29,324 nucleotides of DNA from Pseudomonadota bacterium (GCA_021811225.1 JAJZPJ010000006.1:1-29324), one strand, 5' to 3'. Shown: positions 8,123-16,130, counted from the first letter of the stretch. Numbers and translations are program-made. The notes: generated by a model not told the origin, from the letters alone.

Positions 8123-8307
8123 AGCAACTCTCCGGTTGGTTCGCGCGTCTCTGTCCACAGGGTTTCCGGCAGCAAGGCCATGCGCGCGATCCTCGCTGCG
8201 TGCGGTTCGTCAAAACTGCTGGTAACCACGGCGCCCTCGCCGAATGCCGCGATCTTCTCCAGCGCGGCCTCCAGTCGTTTCATGCGGGCGCGCTCGGCAT
8301 CGGTCAT
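8119..8307 (-). CDS. Small helical protein (62 aa)
   Basis: A short charged protein (MTDAERARMKRLEAALEKIA) joined by ATGA to the end of the portal gene and by GTGA to the next gene. The N-terminal half is a predicted amphipathic helix or short coiled coil. No family is recognised. The coupling on both sides and the coherent amino-acid composition support it as a real gene. Confidence 0.6.
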   Translation of the reverse strand: MTDAERARMKRLEAALEKIAAFGEGAVVTSSFDEPHAARIARMALLPETLWTETREPTGELL

Positions 8308-10598
8308 TGCGCGTAGGCCTGCCCGGGTTCGGCACGGCCCGGCGGCTCGACGGCGGGCTTCGTGATGACATCCTTCGCCAGCGTCCCGGTGTTGTGCTTG
8401 TGCAGATCGAGCAGCTGGTTATCGCGCGTGATTTCCTTCTGCGCGTTGACGTCCATGGCCTTGCCAGCCAGCGTCGCCTTGATCTTCGCCAGTGTCTGCC
8501 TCTCCTCGCTCGTGAGCTGGGTGGACTGCAGGCGCTCGTTGATCGATGCCACCACTTCGGCCGTGTCCGACTCGAGCTTGGCGATGCGCTCGCGGCTCGC
8601 CGTCTCGGCTGCGACCACCTTCGCCTCGGCGTCGGCGCGGATCTGCGCGACCTCGATGCGCGGATCCTGCGGGCCGCCTTGCTTCTCTACCCGCTCCCAC
8701 TCGTCGTCGGTGTACTGGATGCGCGTCGGGTCGAACCGCTGCGACTTGGCGACCTCTGCGAACAGCTTGGCCGGGTCCACGCGCGCCGCCTTGTTCTGCC
8801 CGAGCTGGCCCATCATCTGCAGTGCCTTCGCGTCGGCGGTGATGTCCGGCGGCGCCATGATGACGATCGTGTAGTCGCCCTTCTCCTCGTCGTTCGGCCC
8901 GTACTGCATCAGCCAGTCGTAGTACCGGCCGATATGCGGCTCCAGCAGGTTGTCGTCGTACATATTCGCGGCGCGCTGCGCGACCACGGAAGCATTCTGG
9001 TCCAGGATCTCGACCACGCCCAGGATGTCGGGCGCCTTGCCCTGCTGGCCCTGGAGGATCATCGGCAGGCCGGTCACATCCTCGGCGATCTTCAGTGCGA
9101 ACTGGATGGTCGACAGGCATTCCTGCACGCGGCTGTCGATCTGGATCGAAAAGATTGCCTTTTGCGCCTCGGCAACGTCCACCCCTTTCGGGATGATGAA
9201 CATTTTGCCGCCGTATAGCGACGTATTGCCGTCCATCGGGACCAGCAGGCCCTGCATCATGGCGATCATGGGCTTCGCCGACAGGCCCAGGTTCTCGTTC
9301 ATTGCGCGCACGGCGCCGGTGACCATGCGCTGCGGCGTTCTCAGGTCGCGGGCGATGCCGATCCCGGCCCAGAAACCCTCGCGGCGCGAGCACGGCGCGA
9401 CGTCGTAGCCGAATTTGCCGTTGTCGAGCGGATTGCGCGAGGCGCGGATAACGTGGTCGTTGACCATCGTCACGATCGCCGACACGGATGCGTGATCGTC
9501 TGGGCACTCGCAGCCGGCGGCCTCGAGGTCGGCCTTATCCAGGTTGCCTGTGTAGTACCAGATGCCGAAAGGTTTATTCTTCTGCGCTGGGTCGACCTTT
9601 TTCCTCGGGTCGTACTCGACGTCAGCGGCGCGCGGGCCCTCCGTCAGCACGGCATCGATCTCGCTTGCGATGTAGCCCAGCTCCGGCGTTTCCTTCAGCT
9701 CGCGCAAACCCTTCGCGGTGATCTCGTCGTACTCGAAGATGCCGTCGCCGTTGTGGATGTCCTCACCGCAGGCCGGGTCCGGGAACAGATTGCGCGCGCT
9801 GATGCGCTTCGAGCGCGGCTCGATGACCTCGGTGCGCACCAGCTCGCCATCCTGGTAGGACGTATAGACGCATTTCTCCGGGTACGGGCCCTTGAGCACG
9901 CCGGTGCCGATCCGCGCTATGTCGTCGACGGCCCGGCGGGCCTCCGCTACCCATTTCGCCTGCTTCAGCCAGTCGTCCACGCGCTTTTGCGCCTTGCCCG
10001 CGCGGTCCAGCGCCTTCTCCATGTCGCGCTTGGCCAGATCGGCGACGGTGGCCGGCCTCTGCTGGCCGTTGTCGTTTACCAAGATCGGCTGGCCGTCCTT
10101 GACCAGCGACAGGTGTCCCTTTGTCTTTGCGTCCTCCTTCAGCTGCGGGATCGGCGTCGGCTCGAATGCCCAGGCGCGATCGGCCAAACTCAGCCGCATG
10201 TTGATGATCTTCGAGGCGAAGGCGTTGACGTAGGGCTTGGTGATGTTCAGCACCACGGTCGACCGGACCTCGCCCTCGACCTTTGGCATGGCCTGGCCTG
10301 GTAGCCGGGTGCGCATCGCCGCGCTCTCAGCCTTCGAGGCGGCGTCTACGCCCTCGTAGGCCTCGTCGTCCTCGTCCCATTCCTGCTCGATCCCGGTCGA
10401 TCGCCGGTACAGGATCCACTCGCGGCGCTTGATCGACAGCGACGCGCCAAGCTGTGTCACCTTGGCAACGCGATCGGCCTCGGCCTGCGCAGCCGCTTCG
10501 TCCTGCTGCGCCGGCGCGTCCACGGATGCCTCAATCACGGCGACGACGGGCGCCACGCTCGCCACCAGGCCGCCTTGAGTGTTCCGCGATCGTGCCAT
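8304..10598 (-). CDS. Portal protein
   Basis: A 764-residue protein in the portal position, directly after large terminase. It is of podovirus size. Landmarks are the N-terminal helix region with KRREWILYRRSTGIEQEWDE (residues about 57-80), the DKADLEAAGCECPDD and GYDVAPCSRREGFWAGIGIA region at mid-length, the wing/crown part with MVTGAVRAMNENLGLSAKPM, and a long C-terminal coiled coil (about 655-730) that probably forms the barrel inside the head. AAGGAG lies about 9 bases ahead of the ATG. Portals form a 12-mer at one vertex through which DNA is packed. Assignment rests on size, place and overall pattern; a short Ala/Glu-rich N-terminal extension is unremarkable. Confidence 0.85.
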   Translation of the reverse strand: MARSRNTQGGLVASVAPVVAVIEASVDAPAQQDEAAAQAEADRVAKVTQLGASLSIKRREWILYRRSTGIEQEWDEDDEAYEGVDAASKAESAAMRTRLPGQAMPKVEGEVRSTVVLNITKPYVNAFASKIINMRLSLADRAWAFEPTPIPQLKEDAKTKGHLSLVKDGQPILVNDNGQQRPATVADLAKRDMEKALDRAGKAQKRVDDWLKQAKWVAEARRAVDDIARIGTGVLKGPYPEKCVYTSYQDGELVRTEVIEPRSKRISARNLFPDPACGEDIHNGDGIFEYDEITAKGLRELKETPELGYIASEIDAVLTEGPRAADVEYDPRKKVDPAQKNKPFGIWYYTGNLDKADLEAAGCECPDDHASVSAIVTMVNDHVIRASRNPLDNGKFGYDVAPCSRREGFWAGIGIARDLRTPQRMVTGAVRAMNENLGLSAKPMIAMMQGLLVPMDGNTSLYGGKMFIIPKGVDVAEAQKAIFSIQIDSRVQECLSTIQFALKIAEDVTGLPMILQGQQGKAPDILGVVEILDQNASVVAQRAANMYDDNLLEPHIGRYYDWLMQYGPNDEEKGDYTIVIMAPPDITADAKALQMMGQLGQNKAARVDPAKLFAEVAKSQRFDPTRIQYTDDEWERVEKQGGPQDPRIEVAQIRADAEAKVVAAETASRERIAKLESDTAEVVASINERLQSTQLTSEERQTLAKIKATLAGKAMDVNAQKEITRDNQLLDLHKHNTGTLAKDVITKPAVEPPGRAEPGQAYAQ

Positions 10599-10610
10599 GC
10601 CGTCGTCTCC

Positions 10611-12134
10611 TTACATTCCCAGGCCGGGATCGGCTGGGCGGTATGTGGTCATGCGCGGCAGCGGGCGCTCGCGCTCCGGAGGCCGCCAGCCCTGCCCGAA
10701 TTGGCGCAGCGCGTCAGCGTAGTTACTCGTCCAGTCGTGCCGCGGCGTCTTGCTGAACACGCCCAGCGCCTCGTCATAGACGTACTGGTAGTTATCCAGC
10801 GCCTTGAGCGCGGCCTCGCAGCCGGCCTCATCGAACACGCATTCATCGAACTTCAGCTTCGTCTGCTCGATGCCGGTGTTGACCTCATCGATCACCTTGA
10901 CCAGCTCGAAGTTGTGCCCGGGCATCAGCTCGCGCAGCAGCTCAATCCAGGACTTCGTTTCCGTCTTACCCAGCCGGCGCACACCGGCGTCGTGCGGCAG
11001 GTAGTGCGTGCCGAAGGCGTAGCCGGTATCGGTCAGCCACTTGACGTAGTGATCAAGTGATTGCCCATAATTCTCGTAGGCCTTCAGGAACCGATGCTGC
11101 AGGCCGACGTACTGATGACACCAGATCGCCGTCGTGCCGCTGGTCTTGCTCAAACCCAGATCCCAGAACGTATTGACGGCGAGCGCCCTGGCATACGGCA
11201 CCTTGGTGATGCGGCCATCGGCCCGGGCCCGCGCCATTTCCTTGCTGTAGATGATCCCGTCCACGGCAGCCTCGAAGGCCTCCTTTGGTGTCGATGGGTA
11301 CTCCGACTTCATGTGATCCTGCTGCTGCTCGGCCTTCTTGACGTACCAGGCCTTCTGTTCGGGCCGCAGCTTGAGGCGAATCTGCCGCTCCAGCTCGGCG
11401 AAGTATCTCGCCCAGTCGTCGCCGATCACCACGCCATCGGGGTCCAGGACGTTGTTCGGGTCCGACCACCAGGGGAAGAAATGGAAGCGAAAATCCAGCG
11501 GCGTGAGCTTCTTGCCCGCGGTCTTCGTCTTCTGCGCGACATCGCACATATCGTAGAACGCGCCGCCGCGCCCCTCCGCGGTCGACTCGACAAAGATCAT
11601 CTGGCCGGGGTGCACGGCGTTGAACGAGCCGCTAACGATCTCCTTGGCCTTCTCCGGGGTCTTCCGGCTGATCTTGCCGAACTCGGACACATGCAGGAAC
11701 TGCACCGTCGCCGATCGCATCGAAGTGCCGACGTACACGCTGGAGCCGTTCGACAGCGACAGCTCCTGCACCGAATCACTCACCGGCGACACCGCGGCCT
11801 TGATGCCGTCCGGCAGGTTGTCATACGGATACTTGACCTTGGTCTTGAAGATCACCGCCGCTTCGCGCAGGCCGTGCGCAATCACGCCTACCGTCTGATT
11901 CGGCGCCCACACGGCCAGGTCGAGGCCCAGAATGTCGATGAACGTACTGAACCCGCGCTGCCGCGACTTCAGGATGATGTTCAGATACCAGAGCTCGTCG
12001 AGCAGCTGGATCTGCGCCTCGTTCGGGACAAACTTGATCCGCTTGCCGAACCGATCCGTGATGTAGTACAGGTTATGCAGCCGCCACCGGCGATCGCCCC
12101 ACTCACGAAGGTTTAACTGCAAACTCGCTGGCAT
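10611..12134 (-). CDS. terL: Terminase large subunit (packaging ATPase-nuclease)
   Basis: A 507-residue packaging motor. The ATPase domain shows Walker A KSRQRGFST (residues 56-64), a Walker B-like FLHVSEFG (146-153, Glu-151) and a coupling segment VESTAEG (182-188). The C-terminal RNase H-like nuclease domain shows NTFWDLGLSKTSGTT (Asp-325 a probable metal ligand), LPHDAG (Asp-382) and a closing acidic pair in HDWTSNYADALR (Asp-467, Asp-474). TAGGAG lies close ahead of the ATG at 12134. The gene overlaps the small subunit by 32 bp, so the two are translated together. It pumps DNA through the portal and cuts it; headful or cos mode cannot be told from this. Confidence 0.95.
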   Translation of the reverse strand: MPASLQLNLREWGDRRWRLHNLYYITDRFGKRIKFVPNEAQIQLLDELWYLNIILKSRQRGFSTFIDILGLDLAVWAPNQTVGVIAHGLREAAVIFKTKVKYPYDNLPDGIKAAVSPVSDSVQELSLSNGSSVYVGTSMRSATVQFLHVSEFGKISRKTPEKAKEIVSGSFNAVHPGQMIFVESTAEGRGGAFYDMCDVAQKTKTAGKKLTPLDFRFHFFPWWSDPNNVLDPDGVVIGDDWARYFAELERQIRLKLRPEQKAWYVKKAEQQQDHMKSEYPSTPKEAFEAAVDGIIYSKEMARARADGRITKVPYARALAVNTFWDLGLSKTSGTTAIWCHQYVGLQHRFLKAYENYGQSLDHYVKWLTDTGYAFGTHYLPHDAGVRRLGKTETKSWIELLRELMPGHNFELVKVIDEVNTGIEQTKLKFDECVFDEAGCEAALKALDNYQYVYDEALGVFSKTPRHDWTSNYADALRQFGQGWRPPERERPLPRMTTYRPADPGLGM

Positions 12135-12744
12135 TGGCTCCTACCGCAGCCAGCAGCGCGCGCACGGCGGCATCGCCCTGCTGGTGGTTGTCTTCCCGGA
12201 ACAGGCCCAGGTGCTTCATGGCCTTGTCGATCGAGCTGTTCTTGTCGTGAAACTTGAATTTCTTCGTCTCGCCGATCACCAGGGCATTCTCTCCGCGACC
12301 GGCGGTAATCTCCTCGACCTCGAACGAGGCCAGCGCGGCCGCAGAGTCGTCGTCCAGCTCCGTCACCTTCTTCAGGCTGCCGTCCGCGTTGAAGAATTTG
12401 CGCGGGTCCGCATAGGCAATCCGCCCCAGCTCGCGCAGCGTGCGAGCGACCGACACGCCAGTAATTTTCTCCGCCTCCTCAAGGGCTTCGGCCCGGCGGC
12501 GCACGATTTCGGCCGCAATGTTACGGTCCGCTACGAACTCGGCGCCGGTCGCGCGCGCCCTCTTTTCGCTGTAGCCGGCCGTAATCGCGGCCTGGGTGGC
12601 GTTCCCGCCGTTGGCAATGAAGGCCTCGACGAACAGGGCTTTGCGCGCAGCGGCAGCGGCCTTGCTGGTGCTAGCCTTGACGCGCTTTACCTCAGGCGGG
12701 CGCTTGACACCCTTTCCCACCTTGGCCTTCTTCTTCGCGGTCAT
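12103..12744 (-). CDS. terS: Terminase small subunit
   Basis: A 213-residue protein with a very basic Lys/Ala N-terminus (1-35), then a helix-turn-helix with the typical small-terminase pattern FVEAFIANGGNATQAAITAG followed by YSEKRARATG (about 38-68). The part RRRAEALEEAEKITG then VSVARTLRELGRIAYADPRKFF is also characteristic of the Terminase_2 family, and the C-terminal part carries DKNSSIDKAMKHLGLF. It binds the packaging start site and activates the large subunit. It overlaps terL by 32 bp. The Lys-rich N-terminal extension is longer than in many relatives. Confidence 0.9.
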   Translation of the reverse strand: MTAKKKAKVGKGVKRPPEVKRVKASTSKAAAAARKALFVEAFIANGGNATQAAITAGYSEKRARATGAEFVADRNIAAEIVRRRAEALEEAEKITGVSVARTLRELGRIAYADPRKFFNADGSLKKVTELDDDSAAALASFEVEEITAGRGENALVIGETKKFKFHDKNSSIDKAMKHLGLFREDNHQQGDAAVRALLAAVGANASEFAVKPS

Positions 12745-12753
12745 GCTGGCGCT

Positions 12754-13059
12754 TCAGGCAGCCTTGAACGCCACCTGTGCGGCCTGGTTCTGCGCGCCGG
12801 ACTGGCCCGACAGAATGCTCTTGGCGATCGCCAGCGCCTCGTCGATGCTGCCAGCCGGCTGCATGCCTGCGTCTTCCTGGCCTTCCGGCTGCGCGCCACC
12901 GGGCTGCATTCCGCCGGGCGCCATGCCACCGGGCGACATACCGGCCTTGGCTGGCATACCGGCATCGAGCAGCTGCCCGCCGGCGTCCTGGTCGCCGGTG
13001 TCCTCGCCCACCGTGATCTTGCCGGCGTCGTCGATCTCGATTTTCACGGTGATGGCCAT
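12754..13059 (-). CDS. Acidic small protein with PGGM repeats (101 aa)
   Basis: The N-terminus (MAITVKIEIDDAGKITVGED) looks like a short beta hairpin. Residues about 34-67 are a low-complexity linker with three to four imperfect PGGM/PGGA units. The C-terminus is a short helix with SIDEALAIAKSILSGQ. No catalytic residues and no family are recognised. It lies immediately upstream of terS, between two other small genes, in a place where phages often carry small accessory packaging or head proteins. Confidence 0.6.
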   Translation of the reverse strand: MAITVKIEIDDAGKITVGEDTGDQDAGGQLLDAGMPAKAGMSPGGMAPGGMQPGGAQPEGQEDAGMQPAGSIDEALAIAKSILSGQSGAQNQAAQVAFKAA

Positions 13060-13062
13060 GGT

Positions 13063-13311
13063 CTAGTTCCTTGAAAAGGTGGGGCTGTTGATGACAGATT
13101 GGTAAAGCTTCAACTCGTCTGCGGTCAGGGCACCGATGCGTAGCTTGGCCGCGACTTCCTTCTCCCTGCGGTCGATCTCAGCCCACAGGGCTTTACGCTC
13201 GGCGCCTACGGCGTCGGTTACGCCGGCCAGGACGACGAAGCGCGCGCGCAGCGTGTCATACAGCGCCCCCGGAATGTCCGCGATCGCGTCGGCGCTCGAA
13301 TAGGTGGTCAT
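13063..13311 (-). CDS. Small helical hypothetical protein (82 aa)
   Basis: An entirely helical, charged protein with the stretches GALYDTLRARFVVLAGVTDA and ALWAEIDRREKEVAAKLRIG. The start at 13311 gives a compact product that stops 3 bp before the next gene. No family is recognised. It could be a small packaging chaperone or head-completion helper, but nothing in the sequence settles this. Confidence 0.6.
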   Translation of the reverse strand: MTTYSSADAIADIPGALYDTLRARFVVLAGVTDAVGAERKALWAEIDRREKEVAAKLRIGALTADELKLYQSVINSPTFSRN

Positions 13312-13322
13312 TTGTCTTTCAC

Positions 13323-13901
13323 CTAATACCAGCCCAATAGGGTCACTTGTCCCGCAGCGGACCAGGCGAGGCGGATCGCGCGCACCGGGGTCGTGTAGGC
13401 GCCCTCGATGCTCGCGCTCTTGGCGGCCACGGTTGCGTGGTCGAACGCCGTGCCGTCGCCGTACTCCTGCTGCACGCCGAAGGTCGGGCTGCCGCTGCCT
13501 TTGATGCAGGCAAAGCCGACGCCGACCGGCGACCAGGCTTCTTTGAGGTGGTTCCAGGGCGAAACGCTCGCCGCAGTAAAGCCGATGTCGACCGTCTGGG
13601 CGCCGATGCCGGCGGGAGCCAGCACGCTTGTCAGCGTTGCGAAATAACCCGCAGACGTCACGGCGCTAACCGTGTTCGTCGCCAGCGTCTCGGTAAGCAC
13701 GTTGCCGTCGGCATCCGTGCCCGTCAGGGTGTAGTTGCCGGTCACCGAGCCACTGGGCGTGATGATGATCTTGTGCGCCAGGCTGTCGCCAGGAGTGGTT
13801 GCGGCCAACGTCAGGGCGGCGCCGGCCGACGCGGTAACGCCAGTCGCAAAGCCGGTCAGGTTCTGCGCCAGCGACGTTCCGGTGATCTTAATCTTTTTCA
13901 T
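13323..13901 (-). CDS. Beta-rich virion-type protein, first gene of the late operon (192 aa)
   Basis: The start at 13901 is chosen for AAGGAG 8 bases upstream; 38 further codons are open upstream but are Pro/Ser/Gly-rich and lack a ribosome site. The protein is strand-rich and neutral, with an Ig- or jelly-roll-like pattern: HKIIITPSGSVTGNYTLTGT, then DADGNVLTETLATNTVSAVT and a GYFATLTSVLAPAGIGAQTV block. Such composition is common in decoration and minor tail proteins. It is the first gene after the strong terminator at about 14210, so it is the likely first cistron of the virion transcript. No function can be named. Confidence 0.65.
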   Translation of the reverse strand: MKKIKITGTSLAQNLTGFATGVTASAGAALTLAATTPGDSLAHKIIITPSGSVTGNYTLTGTDADGNVLTETLATNTVSAVTSAGYFATLTSVLAPAGIGAQTVDIGFTAASVSPWNHLKEAWSPVGVGFACIKGSGSPTFGVQQEYGDGTAFDHATVAAKSASIEGAYTTPVRAIRLAWSAAGQVTLLGWY

Positions 13902-14202
13902 GCGGCCGCTCCTTGAATGGGTTACCGGGTCACACAGCGTGGAAGAAGGCAGGAAAGCCGCCGCGCCACCGCCGGCTGGGCTGTAAGGTGCCGCCCTGCC
14001 CGCCTTCGTTGGCATGGCGAGACTGACGGGCGGCGCGCACCGTATCCCTACAGCGCGTTTCTGGGTAGCGGGTGAGCGTTACGATCGCTCTAGGTTTGGC
14101 TTATGGGACCGAACTGCCTCCAAGGCTACCCGCATCTGATTACGGCCATTGCGCCGGTGGCCAGCCGTCATAACTTCAGGTCGATCTGCGCGCGAGGTGG
14201 AA
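13902..14202. other. Non-coding gap ahead of the virion operon
   Basis: About 300 bases lie between the terminator and the first late gene. No convincing coding frame is seen. A consensus sigma-70 promoter is not obvious on the minus strand, which would fit a phage-controlled or antiterminated late message. A tRNA-like stem-rich fold occupies 14067-14134. Confidence 0.5.
14067..14134 (-). other. tRNA-like fold (possible degenerate tRNA-Met)
   Basis: Read on the minus strand, the segment shows a near-complete cloverleaf. An acceptor-like TGCGGGT/ACCCGCT pairs at 6 of 7 positions. A GCC/GGC short arm has a GG-bearing loop. An arm TCGGT/GCCAA carries the loop CCCATAA, i.e. a CAT anticodon, and a perfect 5-bp arm GAGCG/CGCTC has a 7-base loop ATCGTAA. 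The D-arm is too short, U8 and the TTC...A58 signature are missing, and the anticodon stem has a mismatch. A working tRNA is unlikely; a decayed tRNA or chance structure is more probable. Confidence 0.25.
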
Positions 14203-14228
14203 TAAAAAAGCCCGCACTGAGGCGGGCG
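14203..14228 (-). terminator. Strong intrinsic terminator
   Basis: On the minus strand a GCCCGC/GCGGGC stem with a 6-base loop is followed at once by TTTTTT. It lies 53 bp past the stop of the HNH/AP2 gene and separates the early-left transcript from the virion operon. A late regulator (the Q-like protein at 15675-16106 is a candidate) would have to read through it, or late genes must have their own promoter. Confidence 0.85.
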
Positions 14229-14280
14229 AAGCCGTGCGCGCCAGGGAGGAGGAGGAAAGCGCGCGCGGGTGGCTGCTCGA

Positions 14281-14766
14281 TCAGTTGCTATCTTGGTGAA
14301 ACTCGCCGAAATTCTTTCTTGCAAATGCTTGGTACGCCTCTGAGGCAAGTTCCTTTGTTGCAAAGTCACCGAGCCTATGCCGAACCCCGCGTAAACCAGC
14401 TTCAGCACACCATGGGCGAGAACGACCAGGGCCCTTGTAAGTGACCCCCTTCAATCCGGCGACGCTGCATGATTTTCGCCTCATGTTCATGGCGTTCTGA
14501 TGCACATCACACAGCCGAATGTTTAACCGCTGATTGTCCAGACCATCATGATTTTCGTGGTCTACAAGCTCGCCCTTCTTGGCGCCCAGCAGGAATCGGT
14601 GCATCAAAACGTGCTCTCCGTTTATCCGAGTCCTGGCATAGATCCTTATCCGCTCACCAGATCCATGGAACAAAAGCGACCAACGAAACGGAGACACTAG
14701 ATCGTAATCGGCATCATCAACCAGGACGACCCTACCGCAAACGGTCAAAGTCTTCACATTCTCCAT
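14281..14766 (-). CDS. HNH homing endonuclease with C-terminal AP2 domain
   Basis: The start at 14766 is chosen for the GGGGATGGAG leader just upstream; the 24 open codons further on cover a hairpin and look non-coding. Residues about 51-95 carry the HNH core: MHRFLLGAKKG, VDHENHDGLDNQRLNIRLC, then DVHQNAMNMR, with His-56, Asp-69/His-70 and Asn-82 as likely active residues. Residues 104-157 match an AP2 DNA-binding domain (GLKGVTYKG...WCAEAG...LGDFATKELASEAYQAF). This domain pair is typical of selfish phage homing endonucleases. Base composition is more AT-rich than neighbours, it ends close to a strong terminator, and it lies next to another putative mobile gene, all of which fits insertion. 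Confidence 0.9.
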   Translation of the reverse strand: MENVKTLTVCGRVVLVDDADYDLVSPFRWSLLFHGSGERIRIYARTRINGEHVLMHRFLLGAKKGELVDHENHDGLDNQRLNIRLCDVHQNAMNMRRKSCSVAGLKGVTYKGPGRSRPWCAEAGLRGVRHRLGDFATKELASEAYQAFARKNFGEFHQDSN

Positions 14767-14770
14767 CCCC

Positions 14771-14809
14771 AAAATGCAAAAGGCCCGAGCATTTTCATGT
14801 CGGGCCTTT
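14771..14809 (-). terminator. Long hairpin terminator
   Basis: A perfect 10-bp inverted repeat AAAGGCCCGA/TCGGGCCTTT, extended by an inner CAT/ATG pairing, is followed on the minus strand by TTTTGCATTTT. It sits over the 3' end of the 196-residue HTH gene and directly ahead of the HNH/AP2 gene, and likely ends the upstream transcript. Confidence 0.7.
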
Positions 14810-15385
14810 GGATCTGACGTGCGCGAGTCGCCCTCCACATCGGGCGACTTCTCGCAGACATCGCGGAATCAAGTTGTAGGTTTGACTTATACGCCAATTT
14901 TCCATATTTTGCAAGCGTTTTCTTGCTCTCGCCTTTTCCTTTCTTTCAGCCATTGGATGCTTGATAACCTTCCACCACTCGACAAGCGTCAATTGAAACT
15001 CAATTCCACGCCTTCGAGCCGACTTTTTATGTTCAATATATTTCCTAGCCGGAGAATGCTTTCCCAAATCAGCGCCTCTCGGGCCCGGGTTTATAGTTTT
15101 AAGCGTTTCATAACTACACCCGTACAACCCCCGGGCCTTACGGCTTCGCTTTTCCTGCGCCGCGGCCAATCTAGCAAGTGATCTATCCGATGACCTCGAT
15201 GCGCGAACACGCTTCGCGTCATGTGACAGGTTTGTTCCATTTTTCTTGTCGCTTACGGCCAATATCTGCCTGACCCGTTCGCGGGTAATACCAAATTCAT
15301 CGCCAATCGAGGCAAGCGTTCTTCCAGCACACCTCGCCGATATAATGCTTTTGTTTCTCTCACTTGATGACTTAGTCCAAGCCAT
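14795..15385 (-). CDS. HTH protein of homing-endonuclease type, C-terminus possibly truncated (196 aa)
   Basis: The start at 15385 gives MAWTKSSSERNKSIISARCA; an upstream ATG at 15463 is possible but overlaps the neighbour. Residues about 17-45 form a sigma-70 region-4-like HTH (TLASIGDEFGITRERVRQIL). Residues about 120-142, with HKKSARRRGIEFQLTLVEWW, match a segment I know from phage homing-type and DNA-binding proteins. After about residue 145 the family-like pattern is lost, and the last 30 residues (ending RCLREVARCGGRLAHVRSKG) are read through two hairpins. I therefore suspect a truncated gene end. The gene is AT-richer than its neighbours. A regulatory role is possible but a decayed mobile gene is likelier. 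Confidence 0.6.
   Translation of the reverse strand: MAWTKSSSERNKSIISARCAGRTLASIGDEFGITRERVRQILAVSDKKNGTNLSHDAKRVRASRSSDRSLARLAAAQEKRSRKARGLYGCSYETLKTINPGPRGADLGKHSPARKYIEHKKSARRRGIEFQLTLVEWWKVIKHPMAERKEKARARKRLQNMENWRISQTYNLIPRCLREVARCGGRLAHVRSKGPT
14826..14849. repeat. Hairpin inside the gene end
   Basis: A perfect 8-bp inverted repeat AGTCGCCC/GGGCGACT with an 8-base loop lies 16 bp from the terminator hairpin, inside the doubtful last codons of the 196-residue gene. It has no T-run on either side. Confidence 0.5.
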
Positions 15386-15429
15386 AAATCCCACCCTACT
15401 GATTAAATTTGTTCCACATGGAACATCCA

Positions 15430-15675
15430 TTACTGGGACCGCAGCTTCCACTCCCCGCACCAATCAAACTTATTCACAACGGGGTGGGCGTAGGCCCCGG
15501 CCAGCAGATCCACCCCCACCATGGGACCGAAGTAATCGGCGTCCCCGCGAACTGGCGGATATCGTCGGCACTCGGATTCAAGATCTTGCTCATCAAAGTC
15601 TTGCTCGCCGTTTCGCACCGGCCCTCTTTCTTCTGCCTCGGCGTAGAACCTGCAGTTTCCACACCGCTCACTCAT
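15430..15675 (-). CDS. Small Cys-rich protein, probable zinc-binding (81 aa)
   Basis: Two ATG codons in a row occur (15678 and 15675); the second is chosen for its better distance from GGAGGGG. Cysteines at CGNCRFY (N-terminus), ECRRYPP (mid) and CGEW (C-terminus) suggest one zinc site of CxxC...C...C type. This pattern is common in small phage proteins of unknown role. The gene overlaps the end of the Q-like regulator gene. Its product may be a small DNA- or protein-binding accessory; nothing more can be said. Confidence 0.65.
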   Translation of the reverse strand: MSERCGNCRFYAEAEERGPVRNGEQDFDEQDLESECRRYPPVRGDADYFGPMVGVDLLAGAYAHPVVNKFDWCGEWKLRSQ

Positions 15676-16106
15676 CATTCCCCTCCCCGTCTCAGCAAGT
15701 TCATCACCATCGATCGCGCGTGATCCATCCAGCGGGCAAAGTCGGCGCGCTGGACATGCTGCACGCGGCAGACGATCTCCGGAGGCGTCTTGTTGACGTA
15801 GTAGGACCGCAGGAACGCGCGATGCTGCTCCGGCATCTGCAGAATGGCCTTGTCGAGTACCACCATGCGAGGATTGACGATGTGCGGCATCATTTCCTCC
15901 ATTTCGGGGTAATGCCAGTCACGGCTGCGGATCCTGTAATTGCCCTCGATCGATCCGCAGGTCGAGCGTCTTTTCCTGCGGTCGCGGTTCCAGGCGCCCC
16001 ATTTCTCCAGCTCCTCATGGATGGCCTGGTGTTCCGGCTTTACCTCATCGACTGGCAGGCGCGATCGACGGCTGAATGCGTTGCTGAAGACTGAATCGAC
16101 CATCAT
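15675..16106 (-). CDS. Q-like late-gene regulator (antitermination-type)
   Basis: A 143-residue protein; ATG codons at 16106 and 16103 are both possible. The N-terminal half contains the block STCGSIEGNYRIRSRDWHYP (about 48-67), a pattern found in phage Q-like and sigma-like late regulators, and the C-terminal half contains the helical VVLDKAILQMPEQHRAFLRS then YYVNKTPPEIV and a basic helix (MDHARSMVMNLLRRGGE), like a region-4 HTH. The family acts on host RNA polymerase to turn on late genes. It is transcribed toward the virion operon, from which only the mobile insert and terminators separate it, so control of the 13901 operon is a reasonable inference. Confidence 0.65.
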   Translation of the reverse strand: MMVDSVFSNAFSRRSRLPVDEVKPEHQAIHEELEKWGAWNRDRRKRRSTCGSIEGNYRIRSRDWHYPEMEEMMPHIVNPRMVVLDKAILQMPEQHRAFLRSYYVNKTPPEIVCRVQHVQRADFARWMDHARSMVMNLLRRGGE

Positions 16107-16130
16107 GTGCCCGCCCTTTTTTGGTTGTTG

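Noticed and set aside
8419..9507. Minus-strand 362-residue frame within the portal gene
   Set aside because: It overlaps the portal gene in another frame on the same strand; its Arg/Pro/Gly composition is typical of a frame shadow.
9453..10304. Plus-strand 283-residue frame opposite the portal gene
   Set aside because: Antisense shadow with no motif or ribosome site.
12889..12960. Short GC-rich repeated units, considered as a CRISPR or direct repeat array
   Set aside because: They are codon-level PGGM repeats within the 101-residue gene; too short and irregular for CRISPR, with no spacers.
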